This document shows, one piece after another, positions 47,007 through 56,321 of a stretch of 64,000 nucleotides of DNA. The notes beneath the pieces were generated by a model. It ran no database searches. It had not been told where the DNA came from and saw nothing but the letters and a program-made list of their open reading frames with translations. The position numbers were made by a program, and so were the translations under genes. Numbering within the stretch: position 1 is the first letter of the stretch; each line of letters starts with the position of its first letter. This DNA comes from Oscillatoria sp. FACHB-1406 (GTDB taxonomy: Bacteria > Cyanobacteriota > Cyanobacteriia > Cyanobacteriales > Spirulinaceae), in assembly GCF_014698145.1 (NCBI RefSeq), contig NZ_JACJSM010000005.1:62001-126000 (forward strand), written 5' to 3'.

Positions 47007-48158
47007 CTACGAATGAGGATGCGTTCCCTTCAGCTTATCCACCACCCAATCGAATGTCGATAAAACTTGCTCTCGCGTCGAATCATCAGCGACCGTCGAA
47101 ATTTGAAAATTCGGCAAGCGCCGTTCCATCGGATTCGTCGGTAAAGCTAAACCGATCGAACTCATTTTCGCGATCAATTCGTACCACTCATTTTCGCTAT
47201 CAAAAGGGGGCAAATTTGCATAGACATCCGAAACAATTTGTAAGGTTCCGTCAATCCCGACAAAAAAGAGTTCTGCTGCTTTTTTCTGAGCTTTAAACTT
47301 AACCGCGAAACCGCCGTAAGAATCCCCCGTCGCCCAATAAGTTTGAATCAAGGGAGCATAATCGATTGCCCATTGATAAATTTCTTGAACGAACGTCGCT
47401 TCATCTTCGCCATAACGCGCTTCGTATTCGCTCAAGAACGAGCGATCGTTCCACTGTCGTCGTTCGCGCGCCGTACTCGACTTTTTATACAAAGCTTCAG
47501 CGGTTTGACCGATGACATTAGAAGCTAGGGTTTTCATCCCGTCGTCGCTGATATATTGCTTAATTTCAACCGCCAGAACTTCCGCCGGATCCATTTGTTT
47601 GTTGAGAAATTCAACCACCCGTTGTAATTCTGCGGTAACGGAATCGGACACAAAAATCAGTCGAACTTTCCCAGCTTGTAAGTTCGTTTTAACCTGCTGC
47701 CAGAATTGCTCCTCATCGGCATTACTGCCGAGAAATTCTTCAAAAACTTGTTCGGGATCTCGGTTAGCGCTGCGACAGTTGGCTTCAAATTGCGCCAAAA
47801 TCGACTCGACAGGCCAAGATAAAACTGCATTAGCTGCGCAGTCAAGCATTTGACCGAGCCTATCCTTTCGCGTCCGGTCATCATTGCTGTAACGAACATC
47901 CACAAAGGTGGGGATGGCTTGTTGGTCGAGGAAAAGGCGTTCGAGAGACCACTGTTGCCCTTCTAAATCTTCATTAACAGCCGTGAGAGAGCGCTTGACT
48001 AAAAGCCAGTGACGCTGGCGATTATTCGTCTGCACCGCTGCAAGCAGATTGGGATATTTATCGAGGAGATCTTGTAAAAGCGTTTCCGAATCGTAGGGTT
48101 TTTCGTTCATTTCGACCAAATGGTCGTCTTCTTGAATGAGATAGATACCGCCGCTCAC
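47007..48158 (-). CDS. Conserved protein of unknown function, nuclease-like
   Basis: A 383-residue soluble protein starting MSGGIYLIQEDDHLVEMNEKPYDSETLLQ. Residues about 85-125 (PTFVDVRYSNDDRTRKDRLGQMLDCAANAV) and 215-225 (VLAVEIKQY) have the D...E-x-K pattern seen in PD-(D/E)XK-fold proteins, so a nuclease-like core is possible. I do not recognise a named family. It lies five bases before the phosphoesterase gene, so the two are probably co-transcribed. Confidence 0.6.
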   Translation of the reverse strand: MSGGIYLIQEDDHLVEMNEKPYDSETLLQDLLDKYPNLLAAVQTNNRQRHWLLVKRSLTAVNEDLEGQQWSLERLFLDQQAIPTFVDVRYSNDDRTRKDRLGQMLDCAANAVLSWPVESILAQFEANCRSANRDPEQVFEEFLGSNADEEQFWQQVKTNLQAGKVRLIFVSDSVTAELQRVVEFLNKQMDPAEVLAVEIKQYISDDGMKTLASNVIGQTAEALYKKSSTARERRQWNDRSFLSEYEARYGEDEATFVQEIYQWAIDYAPLIQTYWATGDSYGGFAVKFKAQKKAAELFFVGIDGTLQIVSDVYANLPPFDSENEWYELIAKMSSIGLALPTNPMERRLPNFQISTVADDSTREQVLSTFDWVVDKLKGTHPHS

Positions 48159-48219
48159 GCTTGATTCCCCCTTTGGTTGCCGTCCATATATCGATTATCT
48201 TGCAAGCTAATCTCCGTTC

Positions 48220-49062
48220 CTAGTTATATTTTCCCTGAAACACTCGCTCGGCGGGGCCGGTCATATAAACCCGCTGCGTCTCCTCCGACCAGTGTAACTC
48301 GAGGGGGCCGCCGGGAAGTTCGACGGTGCAGGCGCGATCGCACCGTCCGTTTAATACGCCCGCCACAACGGAGGCACAAGCCCCCGTCCCGCAGGCGAGA
48401 GTAATCCCGGCCCCCCGTTCCCAAACGCGCATTTTCAGGTAATCCGATTTCACCACTTCGATAAACTCGGTATTGGTACGCTGGGGGAAGACGGGATGAT
48501 GCTCGAATTTCGGCCCGATGCTTTCTAAGGGGATTTGGGCGACATTATCAACAAAAGTAATACAGTGCGGGTTGCCCATGCTGACGCAAGTTACTTGCCA
48601 AGTTTTTCCTTCGACTTCGAGGGGACAGTCGATCGCTTTTTCGTCGGCGGCGGCGAGGGTGGTAGGAATCTCAGCGGCTAGCAGTTGGGGCAGTCCCATA
48701 TCGACGGTAACGCGCCCGTTCGCCTCTAGGGTGGGGCGGATTTCGCCAGCGAGGGTATGAATGCGGTATTGTTTGCCGACGATTTCGCTGCCTTCGAGTT
48801 CGGCGAGGAAGCGCGCCAGACAGCGAATGCCGTTGCCGCACATTTCCGGTTCCGAGCCATCGCTGTTGTAGATCCGCATGGTGTAATCGGTTCCGTCTTG
48901 TCCGGGGAGAGCAAAAATTACCCCATCCGCGCCGATCCCAAAATGGCGATCGCACATTTTAGCGGCTTGTTCGGGGGTTAAAATCGGCTCGGAGCGATGG
49001 CGATTATCGATTAAGATGAAGTCATTGCCCAGACCGTGATATTTACTAAACTCAACGCTCAT
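48220..49062 (-). CDS. dapF: Diaminopimelate epimerase
   Basis: A 280-residue PLP-independent racemase that makes meso-diaminopimelate for lysine and peptidoglycan. The two catalytic cysteines are in [10 protein letters not shown] and ACGTGACAS. The N-terminus [16 protein letters not shown] is the family signature, which fixes the start at ATG 49062 rather than 50 codons upstream. hfq is divergent 27 bases away, an arrangement I recall as common in cyanobacteria. Confidence 0.97.
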   Translation of the reverse strand: MSVEFSKYHGLGNDFILIDNRHRSEPILTPEQAAKMCDRHFGIGADGVIFALPGQDGTDYTMRIYNSDGSEPEMCGNGIRCLARFLAELEGSEIVGKQYRIHTLAGEIRPTLEANGRVTVDMGLPQLLAAEIPTTLAAADEKAIDCPLEVEGKTWQVTCVSMGNPHCITFVDNVAQIPLESIGPKFEHHPVFPQRTNTEFIEVVKSDYLKMRVWERGAGITLACGTGACASVVAGVLNGRCDRACTVELPGGPLELHWSEETQRVYMTGPAERVFQGKYN

Positions 49063-49089
49063 AGAAAATCTGCAACAGAATAGAAGTTT

Positions 49090-49302
49090 ATGAATGAAGC
49101 TGATACGGGATTGCCAAATTTTCGCCAAGTTCAAGGGTTTATTAAGGAGAACCAAGCGGTCGAGCTTAAGCTGCTGACGGGCGACCTGATTTCCGGTCGG
49201 GTGTTTTGGCAAGATTTACATTGCATTTGCGTGCGCGATGAGTCCGAGCAGTTAGTGACGATTTGGCGACACGCGATCGCCTATCTCAAGTTGAAAAATT
49301 AA
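49090..49302 (+). CDS. hfq: Cyanobacterial Hfq-like RNA-binding protein
   Basis: A 70-residue Sm-fold protein. Beginning [21 protein letters not shown], it has the Sm1 segment [19 protein letters not shown] and a short Sm2 region ending ATIAYLK-like [10 protein letters not shown]. The RNA-binding faces of enterobacterial Hfq are poorly conserved in this group; in Synechocystis the orthologue binds the pilus ATPase PilB1 and is needed for motility, which is established knowledge. Start ATG 49090; it is divergent from dapF. Confidence 0.92.
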   Translation: MNEADTGLPNFRQVQGFIKENQAVELKLLTGDLISGRVFWQDLHCICVRDESEQLVTIWRHAIAYLKLKN

Positions 49303-49386
49303 TTCCTGAAATCCGCGTTCGAGGTGCGTCTTTGTTATTGTACCCCCGAGTTCGTTCGATTGAGTCTGTAAGACAATAGAGTTTCG

Positions 49387-50247
49387 ATGACCTCTTATTT
49401 TTCCCTTCCCCTCAAACTGACGAGCGCTGCGGTTGCTGGTTTCACCCTCGCCGCTTCACCCGCTTTAGCGCTAGAAGTCACGGTTAACCCCACGAATCCT
49501 CGCCTCGGCGATACGATTTCAACGGTTATCCAACTCGAGGATTCCGCCTCGCCCCCAACGGTAACGTTGAACGGTCAATCCTACGCCGCCTTCCAAATCG
49601 GCGGCAATCGCTATCGCGCCCTTCTACCCACGACTCCCCTCGACCGTCCCGGTTCGCGATCGGTGCAGGTTGAAGGAGATGGGCAAACGCGCAATCTGAA
49701 TTTGCAATTGCGCGATCGCGATTTTGCCGTACAGCGGATTCGCGTTGCGGGCGGCGGCGACAATGCTACGGAAATGGAGTTGGCGCGGGTAGCAGCGTTT
49801 AAAGCGCTGGTTACGCCAGAGAAGTTTTGGAGCGGTCCTTTTCTCAAACCGACTTCGGGTTCGGTTTCGACGGAGTTTGGGGTACGCCGTTACTATAATG
49901 GCGTATTCGCGCAGGATTATTACCATCGCGGCGTGGATTATGCGGCGAGTACCGGAACGCCGGTGATTGCGCCAGCGGGCGGGCGAGTTGCTTTAGTGGG
50001 GCGCGAGTCTGAGGGGTTTCGCTTGCATGGAAATGTAGTGGGAATCGACCACGGACAGGGCGTGGTTAGTATTTTCCTTCATCTGAGTCGGATTAATGTT
50101 AAGGAAGGCGATGTCGTGCGTGCGGGGCAGCAAATCGGGGCAGTTGGCTCGACGGGGGCGGCAACCGGGCCGCATTTGCATTGGGGGCTATATGTGAATG
50201 GGAGCGCGATCGATCCGGTTCCTTGGCGCTATACAGGAATTGAGTGA
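49387..50247 (+). CDS. Secreted M23 family metallopeptidase
   Basis: A 286-residue protein with an N-terminal signal peptide (residues 1-28, cleavage near ALA-LE). A beta domain precedes a LytM/M23 zinc peptidase: the zinc ligands His and Asp are in HRGVDYAASTGTPV and the third in GPHLHWGLYVNG. It probably cleaves peptidoglycan cross-links or a regulatory substrate in the periplasm. No partner amidase is adjacent. Confidence 0.94.
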   Translation: MTSYFSLPLKLTSAAVAGFTLAASPALALEVTVNPTNPRLGDTISTVIQLEDSASPPTVTLNGQSYAAFQIGGNRYRALLPTTPLDRPGSRSVQVEGDGQTRNLNLQLRDRDFAVQRIRVAGGGDNATEMELARVAAFKALVTPEKFWSGPFLKPTSGSVSTEFGVRRYYNGVFAQDYYHRGVDYAASTGTPVIAPAGGRVALVGRESEGFRLHGNVVGIDHGQGVVSIFLHLSRINVKEGDVVRAGQQIGAVGSTGAATGPHLHWGLYVNGSAIDPVPWRYTGIE

Positions 50248-50684
50248 TTGACGCAGGTTTGAAGCATTGAGGGTCGATTATACGGCTACTTTTCTTCTAG
50301 GAAAGTGAATTAATTTAAATCCGTATATTCAACATGGAACGCGATCTTTCCGGAGTTCGAGCCGACCGAAATGGAGAAGTCAGATGATGTTAATCCAACA
50401 GATGATGGGGGAATTATTAATCTATTTCAGAAGATAAATTTGCTGAAGTTTTGACAGAGCTTACTCGGATGGCATTTTTAAAAACTCCCACTAGAATTTG
50501 ATTGTGCGGTTTAAAACTGGCTCTGCTGAAATCTCAGCTTAATAAGTACATTTATATCATCTCAGTAGGAAGGGGCAGGGAGAAATCCTAAGTATTCTTG
50601 CTTTTTTTGCCTTCTCCACCGGAGAGATTATCATAGAGCCATTAGCCAACTAGATTCACTATTGAGAACAGGTAATGTAAAGCA
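50248..50684. other. Intergenic region upstream of the ComFB gene
   Basis: A 437-base AT-rich spacer. A TTGACA hexamer occurs at 50451 with an AT-rich run about 18 bases downstream, a possible promoter for the ComFB gene some 200 bases on. Very short open frames here have no recognisable features. Confidence 0.4.
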
Positions 50685-51242
50685 ATGAGTATTGAAGAAA
50701 TTGTGGAACAAGCATTGCAGGACGGCTATCTTACTCCAACGATGGAAGCGGAAGTGGGTCGCATCTGCGATACGGCTTCGGAGTTAACAATTGAAGAGTA
50801 TATGGCGCTCGATCGCTTGATGGGATCGCTGCTGACCGGAGAAGTGGTAGCTGTTCCGCGCAAACAATTTATTAACGTGATGGAAGAGTTGGTGCTGAGC
50901 GAATCAATTACGCGCGTTGCCGAGATCGAAGCGACTAGCGATAGCGTTTTGGATGTCGGCGATATTGCGGCCTACGCCCTCAACCGCTTGCCGCCCCTTT
51001 ATGCAACCACCGAGGAAGGCGCGAGTTTCCAACGCAGCAAAGCCAAACAAGAACTTCAGGAGTTGATCGACCAGCAAATTGATGAAGCCATCTCGCGCAA
51101 CCTCGATCGCCCCGATGTTAATGTCGGTAAAGAACCAATTAAAGCTAACCTGAAACCCTCAAACGTGGAAACGCTCAAGCAAGTTAGCAGCTTGTTGCAA
51201 TCGTATGCCCCTAATTTTGAGGGACAAACAACCTCAAATTAA
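50685..51242 (+). CDS. Late competence development ComFB family protein
   Basis: A 185-residue soluble protein. Residues 1-60 form a helical segment (TPTMEAEVGRICDTASELTIEEYMALDRLM) and residues about 60-155 the ComFB domain with VMEELVLSE, DVGDIAAYALNRLPPLYATT and the following helices. ComFB proteins in cyanobacteria have been reported to bind cyclic dinucleotides and control motility and competence. A start at ATG 50685 is supported by ACAGGTAATG upstream. It is followed 230 bases later by an ECF sigma gene. Confidence 0.88.
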   Translation: MSIEEIVEQALQDGYLTPTMEAEVGRICDTASELTIEEYMALDRLMGSLLTGEVVAVPRKQFINVMEELVLSESITRVAEIEATSDSVLDVGDIAAYALNRLPPLYATTEEGASFQRSKAKQELQELIDQQIDEAISRNLDRPDVNVGKEPIKANLKPSNVETLKQVSSLLQSYAPNFEGQTTSN

Positions 51243-51440
51243 CAGTAATTTCGAGTAAGCGGTTCATTCTCGCATCCCTACAGCAAGACTCCCTGAAATC
51301 CCTGTTGTAGCAATCGAGCCAGTGGGCGGTATAGTAAGCCTCAGAGCCGGTTGTGGCTGAAGTTAGAAATCGTCGCTCGCCCTTGAAGGCAACCCGGACG
51401 AAGGACTGGAACTTTTCCGGAAGTGCAGCAGTCATTTCGG

Positions 51441-51477
51441 AAGGAGGATAAAAGTCGTGCCTTCAAGCGAGTTATGA
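51441..51477 (+). promoter_or_regulatory. Strong ribosome site and 6-codon leader overlapping the sigma factor start
   Basis: AAGGAGG at 51441 is a perfect Shine-Dalgarno sequence nine bases before GTG 51457. That GTG opens a six-codon frame (sense MPSSEL) whose TGA at 51475-51477 overlaps the sigma ATG (51474) as ATGA. The arrangement would allow reinitiation at the sigma gene. It is seen directly; its use is inference. Confidence 0.4.
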
Positions 51478-52154
51478 ATCAATCAATTTCTGCTGCACCC
51501 TGGTCAACTGGTAAGGGCCAAGCCATCAGCCCCTCTCTTCCCGAAGTCGTGGTGTCCCCTCCCGATAAACTGCCGAACTACGATTTGATTTTGCGCTGTC
51601 AGGAAGGCCTCAGACCTGACCGCGCAGCTTTTGCTGAGTTGCTGCGTCGTTACAATCCTCACGTCGAGAAGATTCTCTATCATTTAGCGCCGGATTGGCA
51701 AGATCGCGCCGACCTCACGCAGGAAGTTTGGATTCGCGTTTACCGCAATGTTAAGCGCTTGCAAGAACCGGCGAAGTTTAAGGGGTGGTTGAGTCGCATT
51801 GCGACTAACTTGTTTTATGACGAACTGCGCAAGCGCAAGCGCGTTGCGCCGCCGCTGTCGCTCGATGCGCCCCGCACGATGGATGACGGCGAGATGAGTT
51901 GGGAAATTGCCGCAGATGCCCCGAGTCCGGAAGATAGCCTAGCGACGCGAGAGTTTTACGAAAAGCTGCAAGGTGCGATCGCGGAATTGCCGGAAGCCTT
52001 TCGCACGACGATTATCCTCCGAGAAATTCAAGGCTTAGCTTACGAGGAAATTGCAGAAATTACCGGCGTTTCCCTCGGAACGGTTAAATCGCGAATTGCC
52101 CGGGCAAGAACTCGACTGCAATCGGAACTTCAGCCGTATCTCGACGGTCAGTAA
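51474..52154 (+). CDS. ECF (group 3/4) RNA polymerase sigma factor
   Basis: A 226-residue ECF sigma factor. Sigma region 2 is PHVEKILYHLAPDWQDRADLTQEVWIRVYR and region 4 is LPEAFRTTIILREIQGLAYEEIAEITGVSLGTVKSR, with the helix-turn-helix in its second half. The N-terminal 35 residues resemble cyanobacterial SigG-type proteins. Start is ATG 51474; the in-frame GTG at 51423 is an alternative. An anti-sigma-type gene follows 124 bases downstream, completing the usual ECF pair. Confidence 0.92.
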   Translation: MNQSISAAPWSTGKGQAISPSLPEVVVSPPDKLPNYDLILRCQEGLRPDRAAFAELLRRYNPHVEKILYHLAPDWQDRADLTQEVWIRVYRNVKRLQEPAKFKGWLSRIATNLFYDELRKRKRVAPPLSLDAPRTMDDGEMSWEIAADAPSPEDSLATREFYEKLQGAIAELPEAFRTTIILREIQGLAYEEIAEITGVSLGTVKSRIARARTRLQSELQPYLDGQ

Positions 52155-52278
52155 TTTCCGAAGTGATAATGTTAAAATTCCCAAAGCGATGGCTCGAGCG
52201 AAATATCGAGCGTGCAATCTATCAAACACTATCCTCGTCAGGGTGCTGCGAGGTACGCAAGATTGAAGGTGATGTACT

Positions 52279-52827
52279 ATGAGTTCTCAATTCAACTTTA
52301 ACACTCGAAAATCCATGCCCTCGGCGACGGATAAAATGATGACTCTCGATAGCTCTGGACGCGATCGCTTCGAGCTACTCAGCGCGTACCTCGACGGCGA
52401 AGCAACGGCAGCGGAACGCCAGCAAGTCCAGCATTGGTTAGATCGCGATCCGGAAGTTCAACAACTTTACCGCAGACTGCTCGCTCTGCGCCGAGGATTT
52501 CAAACGCTCCCAACTCCGGTTCCCGCGCAATCGAGCGACGAAATCGCGCGCGGGGTGTTCCAACGCCTTCGCAAACGCCAACTCAAGCGTACAGCCGTTT
52601 TGGGCGGCGGCGCGATCGCGGCGGTTCTTGTGGGGACGCTCTCGAGCTTGCTCTCGAGCGGACAAACCCCGGGCCTAAAATTTGCCGAATCTAACCCATC
52701 GCTCTACACCGCTGCGATTTCTTCCTCTCCGATTGACGGCGAAATGTTGAAGATTGCGATCGATCGCCCCGTGGTGGAAATTCCTAAAGCTGCCGTCTCC
52801 ACAGACCTTAAGAAGACCGAGCCTTAG
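52279..52827 (+). CDS. Anti-sigma factor (non-zinc ASD type)
   Basis: A 182-residue protein with an N-terminal helical anti-sigma domain (RFELLSAYLDGEATAAERQQVQHWL, residues about 31-56) and a membrane segment at about 110-128. The usual ZAS ligands (H-x3-C-x2-C) are absent, so it would be a zinc-independent version. A short periplasmic tail follows. It should sequester the sigma factor encoded just upstream until signalled. Function is by position and domain pattern. Confidence 0.78.
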   Translation: MSSQFNFNTRKSMPSATDKMMTLDSSGRDRFELLSAYLDGEATAAERQQVQHWLDRDPEVQQLYRRLLALRRGFQTLPTPVPAQSSDEIARGVFQRLRKRQLKRTAVLGGGAIAAVLVGTLSSLLSSGQTPGLKFAESNPSLYTAAISSSPIDGEMLKIAIDRPVVEIPKAAVSTDLKKTEP

Positions 52828-52906
52828 AAGTTTATCCGCAGCACGATTTGAATAATTTGTCAAGGGCAAGCGAGAAAAATCGACCCATTCTCCTTGCCCG
52901 ATTTTA

Positions 52907-53755
52907 TTAGGTCAGGGAACAAGGTGGGAGCGCAACGACATCGTAATTGCCAAAAATCTTGAGCGGGGTGGCATATTCGGCGAGTTCGGCGAGGGCGGCT
53001 TGGATGTGAGGTTGCGTTGCATCCACCTCGAGGTCGATGAAAAAGATATACTCGCCCAAGAGTCGTTTCGTCGGGCGCGACTCGATGCGACTCATATTAA
53101 TGCTGCGTTTGGCAAAGATTTGTAGGGGTTTAACCAGCGCGCCCGGTACATTCGCCGCCGTGCCGAAAGCGAGGGAAATGTGACTGCCGCCCGTGCTGGG
53201 TTGCAAGCCAACCACCCAAAAGCGCGTGCAATTGCCGGGAAAATCGCTAATATCGCCCGCTAGGATGGGAAGTTCGTAGAGATGGGCAGCGCGAGGGGAA
53301 GCAATGGCAGCCGCCGTCAAATCGCGATCGAGGTAGTCCAGCGCTTCCGTCGTCGAATTCATCGCCACTAACTGCGCTTGCGGCAAACTGCGTTCCAACC
53401 ACCTTTGGCATTGCGCGATCGCTTGCGGATGGGAATACACCTTCGCAATCGCCTCCAAAGACTCCGCGCGCGACAGAAGAACGTGAGCGATCGGCAAAAT
53501 CAACGCCTGCTGAATTTGCAACCCATCCAACTCCCAAAACAAATCCAGCGAGATCGCCACGCTACCGCCGATGGAATTTTCGATCGGCACAATCGCGAGA
53601 TCTGCTTCCCCTTGCGCCACGCTGCGTAACGTTCGCGCAATATCCGGGTAAGGACAAAGCAAAACCTCCTCGCCAGGATTTGCCTCGCTATAAGCCAAAG
53701 CAGCCGCTTCTGAATTTGTACCCGGTGGCCCCAGGTAAGCCAAAGAAATCCCCAT
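52907..53755 (-). CDS. pheA: Prephenate dehydratase
   Basis: A 282-residue enzyme that converts prephenate to phenylpyruvate in phenylalanine synthesis. The periplasmic-binding-like catalytic domain shows MGISLAYLGPPGTNSEAAALAYSE and the catalytic segment with TRFWVVG (residues about 178-184). A C-terminal ACT domain (about 190-270) with LVKPLQIFAKRSINMSRIESRPTK mediates feedback inhibition. Start ATG 53755; length typical for the monofunctional enzyme. Confidence 0.95.
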   Translation of the reverse strand: MGISLAYLGPPGTNSEAAALAYSEANPGEEVLLCPYPDIARTLRSVAQGEADLAIVPIENSIGGSVAISLDLFWELDGLQIQQALILPIAHVLLSRAESLEAIAKVYSHPQAIAQCQRWLERSLPQAQLVAMNSTTEALDYLDRDLTAAAIASPRAAHLYELPILAGDISDFPGNCTRFWVVGLQPSTGGSHISLAFGTAANVPGALVKPLQIFAKRSINMSRIESRPTKRLLGEYIFFIDLEVDATQPHIQAALAELAEYATPLKIFGNYDVVALPPCSLT

Positions 53756-53825
53756 CGCTTCTGTTGCAGGTTACATCTTTCTAGATTAGCCCTTTGAGAG
53801 CAGATTGCTTAGCGATCGGGGTAAT

Positions 53826-53861
53826 ACCCATTCAAAATTAAAAATTAAAAATTAAAAATGA
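53826..53861. repeat. AAAATTA-type short tandem repeat
   Basis: About four tandem units of the heptamer AAAATTA with a slightly degenerate edge. It is another STRR-type repeat adjacent to the larger element. Confidence 0.85.
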
Positions 53862-53961
53862 AGAAACCTAGATAGATTAGGGGTTTCAGCCTCAAGATGT
53901 GTCGTCCGAACTCGGAGAATTGGTATAAGGTGGTTAGGCGATCGCTAGATTTGCCTAAAAA

Positions 53962-54275
53962 GGTAGATTTTCGCCCGCCGTAACGCACCGATTTAAAGCC
54001 CTACTCTCCTCAATTCTCGCTGAATATAATGAGATTATGGTGCGTTACGCTTCGCTAACACACCCTACATAGCCCTTGGGTAGGGTGTGTTAGGCATTAG
54101 CGAGATTGGGCTAAAAAAGGTAGATTTTCGCCCGCCGTAACGCACCGACTTAAAACCCTACTCTCCTCAATTCTTGCTGAATATAATGAGATTATGGTGC
54201 GTTACGCTTCGCTAACACACCCTACATAGCCCTTGGGTAGGGTGCGTTAGGCATTAGCGAGATTGGGCTAAAAAA
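53962..54275. repeat. 157-base tandem repeat, two copies (MITE-like)
   Basis: Two adjacent copies (53962-54118 and 54119-54275), each opening GGTAGATTTTCG and containing inverted parts CCGTAACGCACC and GGTGCGTTACG. A third, more divergent copy is at 55042-55201, so this is a dispersed element. Inverted ends without a coding frame suggest a miniature inverted-repeat element. Confidence 0.88.
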
Positions 54276-54357
54276 GGCAGAAATCAAAGGCTCCGAGCAT
54301 TGTCCATTGTCAATTATCCGAGACGTTATCCATTGTCAATTGTCAATTATCAATTAA

Positions 54358-54909
54358 ATGAACCCTTCCCGCCTCATTAAAATTAGTCGATACTTGAGCA
54401 AACACTTGCGCCATCAACCGGAACGCTTGGGATTAACGCTAGCGGCGGGGGGATGGGTTGAAGTGGATAAATTATTAGCAGCGTGTAATGAAAATCAGTT
54501 TCCTTTAACGCGCGCCGAACTCGAAGAAGTCGTAGCAAAAAATGACAAACAACGTTTTTCTTTCGATGAAACAAAGACTTTAATTCGCGCTAACCAAGGA
54601 CATAGCGTTGAAGTTGACCTTCAACTCAAAGCGCAAATTCCACCCGATATTTTGTACCACGGAACGCCCAAACAAACCGTTCCGCTGATTTTTGAATCGG
54701 GTTTAAAAAAGATGGCAAGACATCACGTTCATCTCTCGTCAGACATTGCAACGGCGATAAAAGTGGGCGCGCGGCGGGGCTATCCGGTAGTATTCGCGAT
54801 CGATGCTGCTACCATGCAGAAAGAAGGTTTTATCTTTTATTGTTCCGATAATGGCGTGTGGTTAGTCGATAGCGTTCCGACGCAATATCTTAAACCCATT
54901 CCGTTCTAG
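54358..54909 (+). CDS. kptA: RNA 2'-phosphotransferase (KptA/Tpt1)
   Basis: A 183-residue enzyme that removes an internal RNA 2'-phosphate using NAD+, yielding ADP-ribose cyclic phosphate. The helical N-terminal domain has YLSKHLRHQPERLGL with the conserved H-R; the ADP-ribosyltransferase-like domain has LYHGTP near residue 100 and ARRGYPVVFAID. In eukaryotes it finishes tRNA splicing; its bacterial role is unknown. The gene sits between copies of the MITE-like repeat and directly after spacer tandem repeats, which would suit horizontal transfer or repeat-linked mobility. Confidence 0.94.
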   Translation: MNPSRLIKISRYLSKHLRHQPERLGLTLAAGGWVEVDKLLAACNENQFPLTRAELEEVVAKNDKQRFSFDETKTLIRANQGHSVEVDLQLKAQIPPDILYHGTPKQTVPLIFESGLKKMARHHVHLSSDIATAIKVGARRGYPVVFAIDAATMQKEGFIFYCSDNGVWLVDSVPTQYLKPIPF

Positions 54910-55518
54910 AAATAGTAGGTTGCGGTTCAGTTAAAACATCTTTAAATTAGGTAATACAAACCCCCTCCCCTCTCCCCATCCTGCATGACGCAACAGTTCT
55001 TGGGTAGGGTGCGTTAGGCGTTAGCTAGATTGGGCAAAAAAGGCAGATTTTTCGGCACGCCGTAACGCACCGACTTAAAGCCCTGCTCTCCTCAATTCTT
55101 GCTGAATAGAATGAGATTACGGTGCGTTACGCTGTTGCTAACACACCCTACTTGGTTCTTGGGTAGGGTGCGTTAGGCGCTCCCCAGATTGGGCAAAAAA
55201 GATAGATTTTCGGTAACGAGATTACCGAACAGTCGCCGCGCTCCTACTTTTAGAAATAATACAAGCTCAGTTAAATTAATGAAGGGTTACAGTTCGCTAA
55301 CGTACCCTTTTTTTATGAGACTTAAAAGCAGTGGAGACGTTACAGATCGTGTCTTTACCGGAAATATAGGGGGCAAAGGCTGCGAGTACCATTTTTTTAC
55401 TATGGAGCGATTAAAATTCTGCCTTCTCTCGCGCTAAAAATAATTAATATTTGCTTTACAAGTCGCCTTGAACTATGTTGAAATTATTAGAGCATCTTCA
55501 AGAAATTTTACAGGCTTA
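54910..55518. other. Repeat-rich spacer, no firm gene
   Basis: Contains the third copy of the MITE-like element (about 55042-55201) flanked by TAGGGTGCGTTAGGC steps. A short frame across 55189-55437 begins in the repeat and has no conserved features, so it is not called. Confidence 0.55.
55042..55201. repeat. MITE-like repeat, third copy
   Basis: A divergent copy of the 157-base element, sharing GCCGTAACGCACCGACTTAAAG, CTCCTCAATTCTTGCTGAATA and GGTGCGTTACG with the tandem pair. It lies on the other side of kptA in the same orientation. Confidence 0.85.
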
Positions 55519-55752
55519 ATGAAGAGAAAATTCGAGGACTTGTTGTCTGATTTCGTTTGGCCGTGGTGGTTTCCCTATCCGAGTTCGTGGCTGAGGACGG
55601 CGCTTTTAGTTCCTCTTGCCTTTCCTTTCAATGTTTTGATTCTTTCTGGAATTGTTGGCATTTTTATTTCTGCTTCCGAACAAAATTGGGCTATTTTAGT
55701 ATTTTCTATCATTGCGGGACTTATTTTGCCGACTCTTATCTTGTCCTTATAA
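55519..55752 (+). CDS. Small membrane protein (possibly 5' part of a split gene)
   Basis: A 77-residue protein from ATG 55519 (MKRKFEDLLSDFVWPWW) with two adjacent membrane segments (about 25-48 and 52-75). It stops just as the next frame, one base shifted, becomes open and reads on into a similar membrane-anchored protein. A single frameshift would fuse the two, so this may be the 5' half of one broken gene. Alone it has no recognised family. Confidence 0.45.
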   Translation: MKRKFEDLLSDFVWPWWFPYPSSWLRTALLVPLAFPFNVLILSGIVGIFISASEQNWAILVFSIIAGLILPTLILSL

Positions 55753-55822
55753 TTCTCGCCCAAATCCTCCCGCTAGAACAATAGATCCCATTAATTTAGA
55801 ATTAGCAAAATTGCGAGGCGAT

Positions 55823-56275
55823 ATGGGGCTAACTTCTGTCAGTAAACCTCAAGGCAAACGCATTTATAAACAACCTTCCGCGCGATCGCACTCCTTCCCC
55901 TTAAGATACCTACAACTTCCCGCGTTTATTTTAACGGGATTAGGCATCGCGCTGGCGTTCTATTTCGGGGTAAAACACTTGCCGCTCGCCCCACAAACTG
56001 AAACATTTCTTCCTACCGTAACCCCTTCTTTAAGCGCGCCAATTGTTCAGTCCGATCCCTTTGCAGAAGCCGTTAAAAGTGCTACAACAGCCGCTCAACT
56101 CGCCCAAGTTGCTAAAACCTCTTCCGATTGGCAGCTTGTCGCTCAACAGTGGCAAACAGCCGCAACTTTAATGAATAGCGTACCTTCCGATCGCGTTCAA
56201 TTCAACCTCGCCCGTCAAAAAGCTGTAGAGTACGAAAAAAACTTTCAATACGCTCGGAAAAATGCCGAAAAGTAG
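55823..56275 (+). CDS. Membrane-anchored periplasmic protein of unknown function
   Basis: A 150-residue protein from ATG 55823, preceded by GAGG. It has one membrane segment (about 35-55) and a periplasmic tail rich in Thr/Pro, ending in a helical segment (AEAVKSATTAAQLAQVAKTSSDWQLVAQQWQ...). I recall this closing segment from many cyanobacterial exported proteins, but no function is known. The open frame extends 110 bases upstream, overlapping the preceding small gene, which suggests the two could once have been one. Confidence 0.65.
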   Translation: MGLTSVSKPQGKRIYKQPSARSHSFPLRYLQLPAFILTGLGIALAFYFGVKHLPLAPQTETFLPTVTPSLSAPIVQSDPFAEAVKSATTAAQLAQVAKTSSDWQLVAQQWQTAATLMNSVPSDRVQFNLARQKAVEYEKNFQYARKNAEK

Positions 56276-56321
56276 AGATGAATGGTTCTTTAGTGACTAT
56301 TTATCAATTTTTTATTCTGTC

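Noticed and set aside
55189-55437. 82-residue plus-strand frame after kptA
   Set aside because: Begins within the third MITE-like repeat and has no recognisable domain or ribosome site.
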